From contig CAZGYG010000065.1 of assembly GCA_964530335.1 (NCBI GenBank), positions 1 through 17,649 on the forward strand: DNA of 17,649 bases, written 5' to 3'. This DNA comes from VGDP01 sp964530335. GTDB taxonomy: Bacteria > Pseudomonadota > Alphaproteobacteria > SP197. A program made the translations under genes and the position numbers. Shown here one piece after another: positions 1 through 7,147 of this stretch. Under the pieces are notes generated by a model that saw nothing but the letters and a program-made list of their open reading frames with translations, searched no databases and was not told where the DNA came from. Every line of letters begins with the position of its first letter. The first letter of the stretch is position 1.

Positions 1-185
1 GCGACCTCGGTGCGGCGCTCGGCCTCGTGCTGGTCATCGAGGGCGCCATCTACGCGCTCGCGCCCGAGCAGGCCCAGAAGTTCATGCGCCGGGCGCTCGA
101 GATCGCGCCGCGCGCGCTGCGCATCGGCGGCCTGGCCGCCGTCGCCGGCGGATTTGTGGTCGTCTGGCTGGTGCGCGGGGCGTGA
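1..185 (+). CDS. DUF2065 family small membrane protein, C-terminal part
   Basis: The reading frame is open from base 3 to a TGA at 183-185 and its start lies outside the window. The visible 60 residues have two hydrophobic stretches around a short basic linker. The first begins DLGAALGLVLVIEGAIYALA and is followed by QKFMRRALEI; the second is GGLAAVAGGFVVVWLVRG. This matches the short DUF2065 (YjeT-like) membrane proteins, which are about 60 residues long, so only the first few residues are missing. In alphaproteobacteria this gene commonly sits between hflC and a Do-type protease, and a Do-type protease follows here. The biochemical role of the family is not established. Confidence 0.72.
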   Translation, partial: DLGAALGLVLVIEGAIYALAPEQAQKFMRRALEIAPRALRIGGLAAVAGGFVVVWLVRGA

Positions 186-306
186 TCTGCCGCGCCATCG
201 CCCCGCCGACATCACGCGCTCGTGCGCTTGAAGGCACCCCGCCATGGCCTACATCATGGGTCCGGGACGCGGCGCCCCTTTGCGGCGGGCGGGCCAGGCA
301 CATGCT

Positions 307-313
307 AAGGAGG
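307..313 (+). promoter_or_regulatory. Ribosome binding site of the DegP-like gene
   Basis: AAGGAGG lies 5 bases upstream of the ATG at 319. It decides the start over the in-frame ATG at 244, which lacks such a site and would put 25 polar residues in front of the signal peptide. Confidence 0.8.
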
Positions 314-318
314 ACGCC

Positions 319-1791
319 ATGCGTCGGTTGACGGGACTTTGCGCGGGCCTGGTGCTGCTCCTGGGCGTGGGCCTGGGAACGGGCCTGGGCATCGGACCGG
401 CGGCCGGACGCAGCGCGCCCGACAGCTTCGCCGACCTGGCGGAACAGCTGATGCCGGCGGTCGTCAACATCGCCACCTCGCAACTCGTCGAGCAGCAGCC
501 CGAAATGCCGGACCTCGAGCAGTTCCCCGAGGGTTCGCCGTTCCGCGAATTCTTCGAGGAATTCTTCAACCAGCAACAGCGCCAGAACGGCGGCGACATG
601 CCCCGGCGGCGCGCGACCTCGCTCGGATCCGGGTTCATCATCGATCCGGCGGGCTACGTCGTGACCAACCACCACGTGATCGCCGAGGCCGACGAGATCA
701 CCGTCGTGCTCAACGACGACACCGAGCTCAAGGCCGTGGTCGTCGGGCGCGACACGAAGACCGACCTGGCGCTGCTCAAGGTCGAGGCCGATGGCCCCTT
801 GCCGTACGTGACCTTCGGCGATTCGAACCGGGTGCGCGTCGGCGACTGGGTGCTGGCGATCGGCAATCCATTCGGGTTCGGCAATACGGTCACCGCCGGC
901 ATCATCTCGGCCCAGAGCCGCGACATCAATGCCGGCCCCTACGACGACTTCCTGCAGACCGACGCGCCGATCAATCGAGGCAATTCGGGCGGGCCGCTGT
1001 TCGACATGGACGGCAATGTCATCGGCATCAACACGGCGATCTTCTCGCCCTCGGGCGGCAGCATCGGCATCGGTTTCGCGACGCCGTCCAGCATGGCGAG
1101 CCGCGTGCTCGATCAGCTCAGGGAGCTCGGCCGGGTGCAGCGCGGCTGGCTCGGGGTGCGGATTCAGTCCGTCGACGATGACATCGCCGAGGGCTTCGGG
1201 CTCAGCGAACCGATCGGCGCGCTGGTCGCCAGTGTCACCGAAGGCGGCCCGTCCGCGGCCGCCGGCATCAAGCCGGGCGACGTGATCGTCAATTTCGACG
1301 GCAAGCCGATCGCGACCATGCGCGAGCTGCCGCGCGTCGTCGCCGAAACCGACGTGGGCAAGGCGGTCAAGGTCGAGGTCGTGCGCGGCGGCGAGCATCT
1401 GACCTTCGATGTGACGCTGGGCGAACTGCCCGAGGACGACGAGCTCGCGGCGCTCGAAGGCGAAGGCGAGGGCGCTTCGCCGCCGGCCGAGACCGAGGTG
1501 CTCGGCATGACGCTCACCGAGCTCGGCGATGACGCGCGCGCCGATCTGGGCATCGCGCTCGACGTGACCGGAGTCCTGGTCGGCGCCGTGGCGCCCGAGG
1601 GCCCAGCGGCCGAGGTCGGCATCGCCCCGGGCGACGTGCTAGTCGAGGTCGCCCAGAACGCGGTCGCCGAGCCGGCCGACGTGACCCGGCTGGTCGCCCA
1701 GGCAGAGGAGAGCGGTGCGCGCAAGATCGTCGTGCTGATCGACCGGGCCGGCGACCGGCGGTTTGTCGCGCTCACAATCGGCGCGCCCTGA
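319..1791 (+). CDS. degP: Do/DegP-family periplasmic serine endoprotease
   Basis: This 490-residue HtrA/Do-type protease degrades or refolds damaged envelope proteins in the periplasm. A signal peptide is visible: a basic MRR start and a hydrophobic run to about residue 28. The trypsin-like domain shows the full triad: His119 in TNHHVI, Asp149 in TDLALLKV and Ser223 in RGNSGGPL. An acidic, Gln-rich loop after residue 55 matches the regulatory LA-loop position. PDZ1 begins near residue 278 (LGVRI) and PDZ2 covers roughly residues 398-488, with the GDV binding-loop pattern in both. Length and domain order are those of full-length Do proteases. The start at 319 is set by a strong Shine-Dalgarno sequence. 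The gene follows DUF2065, the usual hflKC-linked context for membrane protein quality control. The family is certain; whether it is closest to DegP, DegQ or MucD is not resolved. Confidence 0.93.
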   Translation: MRRLTGLCAGLVLLLGVGLGTGLGIGPAAGRSAPDSFADLAEQLMPAVVNIATSQLVEQQPEMPDLEQFPEGSPFREFFEEFFNQQQRQNGGDMPRRRATSLGSGFIIDPAGYVVTNHHVIAEADEITVVLNDDTELKAVVVGRDTKTDLALLKVEADGPLPYVTFGDSNRVRVGDWVLAIGNPFGFGNTVTAGIISAQSRDINAGPYDDFLQTDAPINRGNSGGPLFDMDGNVIGINTAIFSPSGGSIGIGFATPSSMASRVLDQLRELGRVQRGWLGVRIQSVDDDIAEGFGLSEPIGALVASVTEGGPSAAAGIKPGDVIVNFDGKPIATMRELPRVVAETDVGKAVKVEVVRGGEHLTFDVTLGELPEDDELAALEGEGEGASPPAETEVLGMTLTELGDDARADLGIALDVTGVLVGAVAPEGPAAEVGIAPGDVLVEVAQNAVAEPADVTRLVAQAEESGARKIVVLIDRAGDRRFVALTIGAP

Positions 1792-1841
1792 GCCCGACGA
1801 CGACACCGCGACGACTTGACCAACGACAGGGCCGACGACTA

Positions 1842-2774
1842 GGCGACGACGGCCCCGTCGTCATCCTCGGCGGGCCGACGGCAAGCGGCAAGTCGCGCCT
1901 GGCCCGCCGGCTCGCCAGCGAGGTCGGCGGCGTCGTCGTCAACGCCGACAGTCTCCAGCTTTTCCGCCAACTTGCGATCCTGACGGCGCGCCCGACGGAT
2001 ACCGAGACCGCCGGCGTCGAGCACCGGCTCTATGGGGTCCTGGACGTGGCCGACGCGGGCGGTGCCTGGCGCTGGCTCGAGCTCGCCCGCGCCGAAACAC
2101 GACGCGCCTGGGCGGCCGGCCGGCTGCCGATTCTGGTAGGCGGCACAGGGCTTTACCTGGCGGCGTTCGTTAACGGCCTGGCGCCCGTTCCCGAGGTGTC
2201 CGCGGAGGTGCGCGCCGCGGTGCGCCGGCGGCTCGCGCTCATCGGCGCGGGTGCGCTCCATGCCGAACTCGCCAGGCGCGACCCGGCGGGCGCGGCCCGG
2301 CTCGCGCCCGCGGACGGCCAAAGGATTGCCCGCGCCCTCGAGGTGATCGAGGCGACAAACCGGCCGCTCGCCTGGTGGCAGGCGCGCCCGCGGGCCGGTG
2401 CCCACCGCGGGCGCCGGCTGGTGCTCGTGCTCGACCCGCCGCGGCCCTGGCTCCATGCCCGTTGCGATCGCCGCTTCGGGCGGATGCTGGGGCGCGGCGC
2501 ACTCGACGAGGCGGCGGCGGTGCTGGGACTCGGCCTGGCGCCGGACCGCCCGGCGCTGAAGGCGCTGGGCCTGCGCGAGCTCGGCGCCTATTGGGACGGC
2601 CGGCTGAGTCTGACCGAGGCCGCCCGGCAGGCGCGCGCGGCGACGCGCCAATACGCCAAGCGGCAGACCACATGGTTCCGCCACCAGATGCCCGAAGCCG
2701 TACGCCTCGGCGACACCCATGCCGACCGGCTGGCCGAGGGCGCGCTGCGCCTGCTGGCCGCGTTTACGGGTTGA
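1842..2774 (+). CDS. miaA: tRNA dimethylallyltransferase MiaA (5' end unresolved)
   Basis: MiaA transfers a dimethylallyl group to N6 of A37 in tRNAs reading codons that start with U. The P-loop GPTASGKS is encoded at 1872-1895, followed by the substrate motif D-S-L-Q at 1947-1958, then LTARPT, VGGTGLYLAA and the tRNA-contacting RQYAKRQTTWFRHQ at 2646-2687. Counting from about 1842 gives roughly 310 residues, the usual family length. The 5' end is a puzzle: from at least 1620 to 2045 this frame has no ATG, GTG or TTG. The first GTG, at 2046, would remove the P-loop. A CTG at 1788 overlaps the protease stop. A TTG at 1816 is one frame off and meets a TAG at 1840. So the start is non-standard, or an indel near 1840 has broken the link. 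The left coordinate is nominal. The protein family is certain. Confidence 0.85.
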   Translation, partial: GDDGPVVILGGPTASGKSRLARRLASEVGGVVVNADSLQLFRQLAILTARPTDTETAGVEHRLYGVLDVADAGGAWRWLELARAETRRAWAAGRLPILVGGTGLYLAAFVNGLAPVPEVSAEVRAAVRRRLALIGAGALHAELARRDPAGAARLAPADGQRIARALEVIEATNRPLAWWQARPRAGAHRGRRLVLVLDPPRPWLHARCDRRFGRMLGRGALDEAAAVLGLGLAPDRPALKALGLRELGAYWDGRLSLTEAARQARAATRQYAKRQTTWFRHQMPEAVRLGDTHADRLAEGALRLLAAFTG

Positions 2775-2799
2775 CCGGAGCCGGTTAAGCGAATAACGT
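2771..2799 (+). promoter_or_regulatory. Candidate sigma-70-type promoter for ilvB
   Basis: TTGACC at 2771-2776 is followed after exactly 17 bases by TAACGT at 2794-2799, in a locally AT-rich patch that overlaps the miaA stop. The -35 element is good and the -10 element is weak. Transcription would start near 2806 and give an untranslated leader of about 105 bases before ilvB. Confidence 0.4.
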
Positions 2800-2829
2800 C
2801 ATATGGTTACTGCGCTTGCACACGGTCTT

Positions 2830-2872
2830 GCCCGAAGCCCGGGCTGGACCGAGCGGGGGTTTGTGTCCCCCG
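2830..2872 (+). promoter_or_regulatory. Tandem hairpins in the ilvB leader
   Basis: Two perfect hairpins sit between the candidate promoter and ilvB. GCCCG 2830-2834 pairs with CGGGC 2840-2844. CGGGGG 2854-2859 pairs with CCCCCG 2867-2872 around the loop TTTGTGT. No T-run follows either one, so they are not obvious intrinsic terminators, and no peptide rich in Ile, Leu or Val codons is visible. A regulatory role is possible but unproven. Confidence 0.3.
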
Positions 2873-2900
2873 TCATGTGGGCGGCGCAACGCCGAGCCGT

Positions 2901-2906
2901 GGAGGA
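2901..2906 (+). promoter_or_regulatory. Ribosome binding site of ilvB
   Basis: GGAGGA ends 4 bases before the GTG at 2911. It selects that GTG over the in-frame ATG at 2803, which would add 36 residues foreign to the family, and over the ATG at 2929, which is too far away. Confidence 0.75.
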
Positions 2907-2910
2907 ATCC

Positions 2911-4674
2911 GTGAACACCAAGCGCATGACGGGATCGGAGATCGTCATCAAGGCCCTGTTGGACCAGGGCGTCGATGTCGTCTTCGGCTATCCCGGCGGC
3001 GCGGTGCTGCCGATCTACGACGCGCTGTTCCAGCAGAACCGGCTGCGCCACATCCTGGTGCGCCACGAGCAGGGCGCCATGCACGCGGCCGAAGGTTACG
3101 CGCGCTCGACCGGCAAGGTGGGCGTGGTGCTCGTGACCTCGGGCCCCGGCGCGACCAACTGCGTGACCGGCCTGGTCGACGCGCTGATGGACAGCATCCC
3201 TGTGGTGTGCCTGACCGGTCAGGTGCCGACCCACTTGATCGGCAACGACGCGTTCCAGGAGGCCGACACGGTCGGCATCACGCGCCCCTGCACCAAGCAC
3301 AACTACCTGGTCAAGACGACCGACGACGTGGCGCGAATCATCCACGAGGCGTTCTACGTGGCGCGCAGCGGCCGGCCGGGACCGGTGGTCGTGGACCTGC
3401 CGAAGAACGTGGTCGTGGCCGAAGGCACGTACCAGGCGCCCTCGGCGGCGCGTCACAAGAACTACAACCCGCAGGTGAAGGGCGATCTCGGGCGCATCGA
3501 GCAGGCGGTCGAACTGATGGCGGCGGCGAAGCGGCCGCTGTTCTACGCCGGCGGCGGCGTCATCAACGCCGGCCCGGCGGCGAGCCAGTTGCTCGCCTCG
3601 TTCGTGCGCATGACCGGGTTCCCGATCACGCTGACGCTCATGGGGCTCGGCGCCTATCCGGCCTCGGACCGCCAGTTCCTGGGCATGCTCGGGATGCACG
3701 GCACGATCGAGGCCAACTTTGCGATGCACGACTGCGACGTGATGATCGCCATCGGCTCGCGCTTCGACGACCGGGTGACCGGGCGACTCGACGCGTTCTC
3801 GCCGGGTTCGCGCAAGATCCACGTCGACATCGACCCGTCCTCGATCAACAAGAACGTGCGGGTCGACGTGCCGATCCTGGGCGACGCGGCCTACGTCATC
3901 GAGGACATGATCAAGGTGTGGAAGGCGCGCCAGCACCGGCCCGACGCCAAGGCGCTCGAGGCGTGGTGGGCGAAGATCGAGGGCTGGCGGGCCAAGGACT
4001 GCCTGAAGTACCAGTCGTCCACCGAGATCATCAAGCCGCAGTACGCGCTGCAGCGCCTGTTCGCGCGCCTGAAGGACCGCGACGACGTGTACATCTCCAC
4101 CGAGGTCGGCCAGCACCAGATGTGGGCGGCGCAGTTCCTGCGCTTCGAACGCCCCAACCACTGGCTCACCTCGGGCGGGCTCGGCACCATGGGCTATGGC
4201 CTGCCGGCCGCCATGGGCGCCCAGGTGGCGCACCCCGACGCGCTGTGCATCGACGTGGCGGGCGAGGCCTCGGTGATGATGAACATCCAGGAGATGTCGA
4301 CGATCGCGCAGTACCGGCTGCCGGTGAAGGTGTTCATCCTGAACAACAGCTACATGGGCATGGTGCGCCAGTGGCAGGAGTTCTTCTTCGGCGGGCGCTA
4401 TTCGGAAAGCTATATGGATTCGCTGCCCGACTTCGTGAAGCTGGCGGAAAGCTTCGGCGCGGTCGGTCTGCGCGCGTCCAAGCCGGCGGAGGTCGACGGC
4501 GTGATCGACGCGATGCTGGCGGCCAAGAAGGCGGTGATCGTCGATATGGTCGTCGACCAGCTGGAGAACTGCTATCCGATGATCCCGGCCGGCGCCGCGC
4601 ACAACGAGATGAAACTCGGTCCCGACGGCGGTGTCGCCAGCCCGCCGAGCGAGGACGGCATGGTCCTGGTCTAG
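2911..4674 (+). CDS. ilvB: Acetohydroxyacid synthase large (catalytic) subunit
   Basis: This 587-residue enzyme uses thiamine diphosphate to condense two pyruvates to acetolactate, or pyruvate with 2-ketobutyrate to acetohydroxybutyrate. These are the entry steps of Val/Leu and Ile synthesis. The N-terminal PYR domain starts MTGSEIVIKALLDQGVDVVF and has the cofactor-activating Glu53 in VRHEQGAMHAAEGYA, followed by TSGPGATN. The central domain follows from about residue 190. The C-terminal PP domain carries the metal/diphosphate site as GEAS (residues 451-454) with NN at 478-479. The first ligand is therefore Glu452 where most family members have Asp, a variant I recall from other alphaproteobacterial enzymes. 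The start at GTG 2911 is chosen by GGAGGA. The regulatory subunit gene ilvN follows after 65 bases, consistent with one operon. ilvB and ilvI cannot be told apart by sequence alone. Confidence 0.96.
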   Translation: MNTKRMTGSEIVIKALLDQGVDVVFGYPGGAVLPIYDALFQQNRLRHILVRHEQGAMHAAEGYARSTGKVGVVLVTSGPGATNCVTGLVDALMDSIPVVCLTGQVPTHLIGNDAFQEADTVGITRPCTKHNYLVKTTDDVARIIHEAFYVARSGRPGPVVVDLPKNVVVAEGTYQAPSAARHKNYNPQVKGDLGRIEQAVELMAAAKRPLFYAGGGVINAGPAASQLLASFVRMTGFPITLTLMGLGAYPASDRQFLGMLGMHGTIEANFAMHDCDVMIAIGSRFDDRVTGRLDAFSPGSRKIHVDIDPSSINKNVRVDVPILGDAAYVIEDMIKVWKARQHRPDAKALEAWWAKIEGWRAKDCLKYQSSTEIIKPQYALQRLFARLKDRDDVYISTEVGQHQMWAAQFLRFERPNHWLTSGGLGTMGYGLPAAMGAQVAHPDALCIDVAGEASVMMNIQEMSTIAQYRLPVKVFILNNSYMGMVRQWQEFFFGGRYSESYMDSLPDFVKLAESFGAVGLRASKPAEVDGVIDAMLAAKKAVIVDMVVDQLENCYPMIPAGAAHNEMKLGPDGGVASPPSEDGMVLV

Positions 4675-4739
4675 GGCCGTTGGCGGCAACGCGCGCGCGC
4701 CACGCCAAGGCCGCGCACGCCGCGGAGGAGAGCCGTGCC

Positions 4740-5240
4740 GTGGACGAACGCACGCACACGATCGCCGTTCTGGTCGACAACGAACCCGGCGTGCTCGCCC
4801 GGGTGATCGGGCTGTTCTCCGGCCGGGGCTACAACATCGACAGCCTGACGGTCGCCGAGGTCAACGCCGAGAAGACGTTGTCGCGCATCACCGTCGTGAC
4901 GCGCGGCACGCCCATGATCATCGAGCAGATCAAGGCCCAGCTCGGCCGGCTGGTGCCCGTGCACCGGGTCAGCGACCTCACGGTCGAAGGGCCGCACGTC
5001 GAGCGCGAACTGGCGCTGATCAAGGTCACGGGCAGCGGCGACAAGCGCGTCGAATCGTTGCGTATCGCCGACATCTTCCGGGCCCGCGTGGTCGATTCCA
5101 CCACCGCCTCGTTCGTGTTCGAGGTGACGGGCACGTCCGAGAAGCTCAACGCCTTCATCAGCTTGATGATCCCGCTGGGACTGACCGACGTCTCCCGCAC
5201 CGGCGTGGTCGCAATTTCGCGCGGCCCGAAGCCGATCTGA
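4740..5240 (+). CDS. ilvN: Acetohydroxyacid synthase small (regulatory) subunit
   Basis: This 166-residue partner of IlvB activates the catalytic subunit and makes it sensitive to feedback by branched-chain amino acids, typically valine. The N-terminal ACT domain is clear: TIAVLVDNEPGVLARVIGLF, then SGRGYNIDSLTV, within residues 6-80. The C-terminal dimerisation domain includes VERELALIKV and SFVFEVTGTSEKLNAFI. GTG at 4740 is the first plausible start, with GGAGGAG at 4724-4730 nine bases upstream. An ATG does not occur in frame until well inside the ACT domain. The length fits the 160-180 residue class (IlvH-like) rather than the short E. coli IlvN. It follows ilvB and precedes an exporter gene by 16 bases. 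Confidence 0.95.
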   Translation: MDERTHTIAVLVDNEPGVLARVIGLFSGRGYNIDSLTVAEVNAEKTLSRITVVTRGTPMIIEQIKAQLGRLVPVHRVSDLTVEGPHVERELALIKVTGSGDKRVESLRIADIFRARVVDSTTASFVFEVTGTSEKLNAFISLMIPLGLTDVSRTGVVAISRGPKPI

Positions 5241-5256
5241 CGCCGCCCTCCAAGCT

Positions 5257-5877
5257 ATGGAGTACGCGCTTCCGCTCGCCGCCGTCGCGTTCGCCCACCT
5301 GCTGGCGGCGATCAGCCCGGGCCCCAGCTTCGTGCTCGTCTCGCGCGTCGCCATGGCCGGGTCGCGGCGGCAGGGTCTCATCGCCGCGCTGGCCATGGGG
5401 CTCGGCGCCGCGACGTGGGCGACGGCGGCGCTGCTCGGCCTTGTCTGGCTGTTCGCCAGGTTCGAGGCCCTCTACGCGGCCGTGTGCGTGGCCGGCGGGC
5501 TCTACCTTGCGTTTCTCGCCGTCCAGCTCTGGCGCGGCGCTGGAAAGGCCATGGCGCCGCCCGACGCCACCGCGCCAAACGGGCTTGGCCGGGTGTTCCG
5601 CCAGGCGCTGCTGACCCAACTCTCGAACCCCAAGGTCGCTGTGTTCTTCGGCGGCATCTTCGTGACCCTGCTGCCCCGGGACTGGCCGGGCTGGGTCGGC
5701 GGTACCGCGATCGCCATCGTGCTGCTCGACGAAACCCTGTGGTACGCCGTGGTCGCCACGGCGTTCTCGACGGCGGGGCCCCGACGGGTCTATCAGAGAG
5801 TCCGCCCGACGCTCGACCGGGTGCTGGCGGGGGTACTCGCCGGGCTCGGAGCCAAGTTGATCCTCGACCGCACCTGA
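5257..5877 (+). CDS. LysE/RhtB-family amino acid exporter
   Basis: This 206-residue inner-membrane protein belongs to the LysE/RhtB translocator family, which exports amino acids. Visible family marks are the N-terminal helix ending in ISPGPSFVLV (PGP at residues 21-23), a second helix GLIAALAMGLGAATWATAAL, the Trp/Tyr-rich third helix ending QLWRGA, and NPKVAVFFGGIF from Asn124, followed by two more helices. Length and topology (about six segments) are normal. The gene begins only 16 bases after ilvN, so it is probably co-transcribed with ilvBN. That suggests, without proving it, that its substrate is a branched-chain amino acid or a related overflow product. The substrate cannot be read from the sequence. 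Confidence 0.88.
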   Translation: MEYALPLAAVAFAHLLAAISPGPSFVLVSRVAMAGSRRQGLIAALAMGLGAATWATAALLGLVWLFARFEALYAAVCVAGGLYLAFLAVQLWRGAGKAMAPPDATAPNGLGRVFRQALLTQLSNPKVAVFFGGIFVTLLPRDWPGWVGGTAIAIVLLDETLWYAVVATAFSTAGPRRVYQRVRPTLDRVLAGVLAGLGAKLILDRT

Positions 5878-5927
5878 AGCGGGATGTGATGAGATTGAAT
5901 CGGCGTGAGGGACGCCGCCATTCACGG

Positions 5928-6040
5928 TTCGAGACGCTTGCTTCGCAAGCTCCTCACCGCGAACGGCTTAGTTTAGTTCCGTTCGTCCTGAGGCGTGGGG
6001 GCGGTTGCCCCCGCCCCCACGCCGAAGGCGGCGTCTCGAA
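5928..6040. repeat. Palindromic intergenic element between the exporter gene and ilvC
   Basis: A 113-bp block is bounded by a perfect 10-bp inverted repeat: TTCGAGACGC at 5928-5937 and GCGTCTCGAA at 6031-6040. Inside are three further palindromes. GCTTGC 5936-5941 pairs with GCAAGC 5945-5950 around TTC. CGAACGG 5960-5966 pairs with CCGTTCG 5979-5985. A strong 13-bp stem, 5992-6004 with 6011-6023, encloses a 6-base loop. GTCCT 5985-5989 can also pair with AGGAC 6040-6044. This organisation resembles dispersed palindromic (REP-like) elements of alphaproteobacterial genomes. It fills most of the 250-bp gap 5878-6127 and could also act as a terminator or mRNA-stability element. No T-run is present. 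Confidence 0.7.
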
Positions 6041-6127
6041 GGACCAGCGGCAGACGAGCTCAGCTAGACGCATCCCGTTCTAGTAACCGCGTGCCCGCGG
6101 GCCGCGCGCCCCAAACGGAGGCTCTCC

Positions 6128-7147
6128 ATGCGTGTCTATTACGATCGCGACGCCGACCTGAACCTGGTCAAGGGCAAGAATGTGGCCGTCGTCGGCTACG
6201 GCAGCCAGGGTCACGCCCACGCCAACAACCTGCGCGAGAGCGGCGTCAAGGACGTGGTCGTCGCGCTCAGGGCCAACTCGCCTTCGGCCAAGAAGGCCGA
6301 GGCCGCCCAGTTCCCGGTCAAGACCGCGGCCGAGGCGGCGAAGTGGGCCGACGTGGTCATGGTGCTGGCGCCGGACGAGCTGCAAGCGCAGCTCTACCGC
6401 GGCGACCTCGCGCCCAACCTGAAGAAGGGCGCGGCGCTGATGTTCGCCCACGGGCTCAACATCCACTTCAACCTGATCGAGCCGCGAGCGGACCTGGACG
6501 TGCTGATGATCGCACCCAAGGGGCCGGGGCACACCGTGCGTTCCGAGTTCCAGCGCGGCGGCGGCGTGCCCTGCCTTCTAGCCATCGCCCAGGACGCGAC
6601 CGGCGGCGCCCACGAGCTCGGGTTGTCGTACGGCGCGGCGATCGGCGGCGGGCGCGCCGGCATCATCGAGACGACGTTCAAGGAGGAATGCGAGACCGAC
6701 CTGTTCGGCGAGCAGGTCGTGCTGTGCGGCGGACTTTCGCACCTGATCGTCGCCGCCTACGAGACCCTGGTCGAGGCGGGCTACGCGCCCGAGATGGCGT
6801 ATTTCGAGTGCCTGCACGAGGTGAAGCTGATCGTCGACCTGATCTACGAGGGCGGGCTCGCCAACATGCGCTACTCGGTCAGCAACACCGCCGAGTACGG
6901 CGACTACACGCGCGGGCCCAGGATCGTGAACGACGCCGTCAAGGCCGAGATGAAGCGCATCCTGGAGGAAATCCAGTCCGGCCGCTTCGCGCGCGAATGG
7001 ATGCTCGAGAACCAGGTCAACCAGGCGAGCTTCAAGGCGATGCGCCGCCGCCAGGCCGAGCACGGAATCGAGGAAGTCGGCGAGCGCCTGCGCGCCATGA
7101 TGCCGTGGATCGCCCAGAACCGGCTGGTCGACAAGGCCAAGAACTGA
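6128..7147 (+). CDS. ilvC: Ketol-acid reductoisomerase (class I)
   Basis: This 339-residue enzyme isomerises and reduces acetolactate or acetohydroxybutyrate to the dihydroxy acid, using NADPH and Mg2+. It catalyses the step after IlvBN. The Rossmann fold has GYGSQGHA (residues 23-30). The knotted C-terminal domain supplies the metal and catalytic residues: His108 in FAHGLNIHF, Lys131 in APKGPGH, Asp191 and Glu195 in DLFGEQ, and Glu227 and Glu231 in FECLHE. The length is that of the short class I enzymes, not the duplicated plant/E. coli class II form. GGAGG at 6117-6121 precedes the ATG by 6 bases. The gene is separated from ilvBN and the exporter gene by a palindromic element, so it may have its own promoter in 6045-6110, although none is convincing by eye. 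Confidence 0.97.
   Translation: MRVYYDRDADLNLVKGKNVAVVGYGSQGHAHANNLRESGVKDVVVALRANSPSAKKAEAAQFPVKTAAEAAKWADVVMVLAPDELQAQLYRGDLAPNLKKGAALMFAHGLNIHFNLIEPRADLDVLMIAPKGPGHTVRSEFQRGGGVPCLLAIAQDATGGAHELGLSYGAAIGGGRAGIIETTFKEECETDLFGEQVVLCGGLSHLIVAAYETLVEAGYAPEMAYFECLHEVKLIVDLIYEGGLANMRYSVSNTAEYGDYTRGPRIVNDAVKAEMKRILEEIQSGRFAREWMLENQVNQASFKAMRRRQAEHGIEEVGERLRAMMPWIAQNRLVDKAKN

Noticed and set aside
227..256. Heat-shock-type promoter (CTTGAA) before the protease gene
   Set aside because: CTTGAA is present at 227-232, but no matching -10 (CCCCAT-like) occurs at the proper spacing; too weak to list.
244..318. Longer start for the DegP-like protease at ATG 244
   Set aside because: It would bury the signal peptide behind 25 polar residues, and AAGGAGG clearly serves ATG 319.
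2046..2774. miaA starting at GTG 2046
   Set aside because: This would remove the P-loop and the D-S-L-Q motif that are encoded in the same intact frame upstream.
2803..2910. N-terminal extension of IlvB from ATG 2803
   Set aside because: It adds 36 residues unlike any acetohydroxyacid synthase. GTG 2911 has GGAGGA at the right distance.
2785..4689. 634-codon open frame on the minus strand opposite ilvB
   Set aside because: It is the GC-driven mirror of ilvB: the composition is His/Arg/Asp-rich with no recognisable domain. The same applies to the long minus-strand frames opposite degP, leuA, mreB-mreC, mrdA, rodA and the SDR gene.
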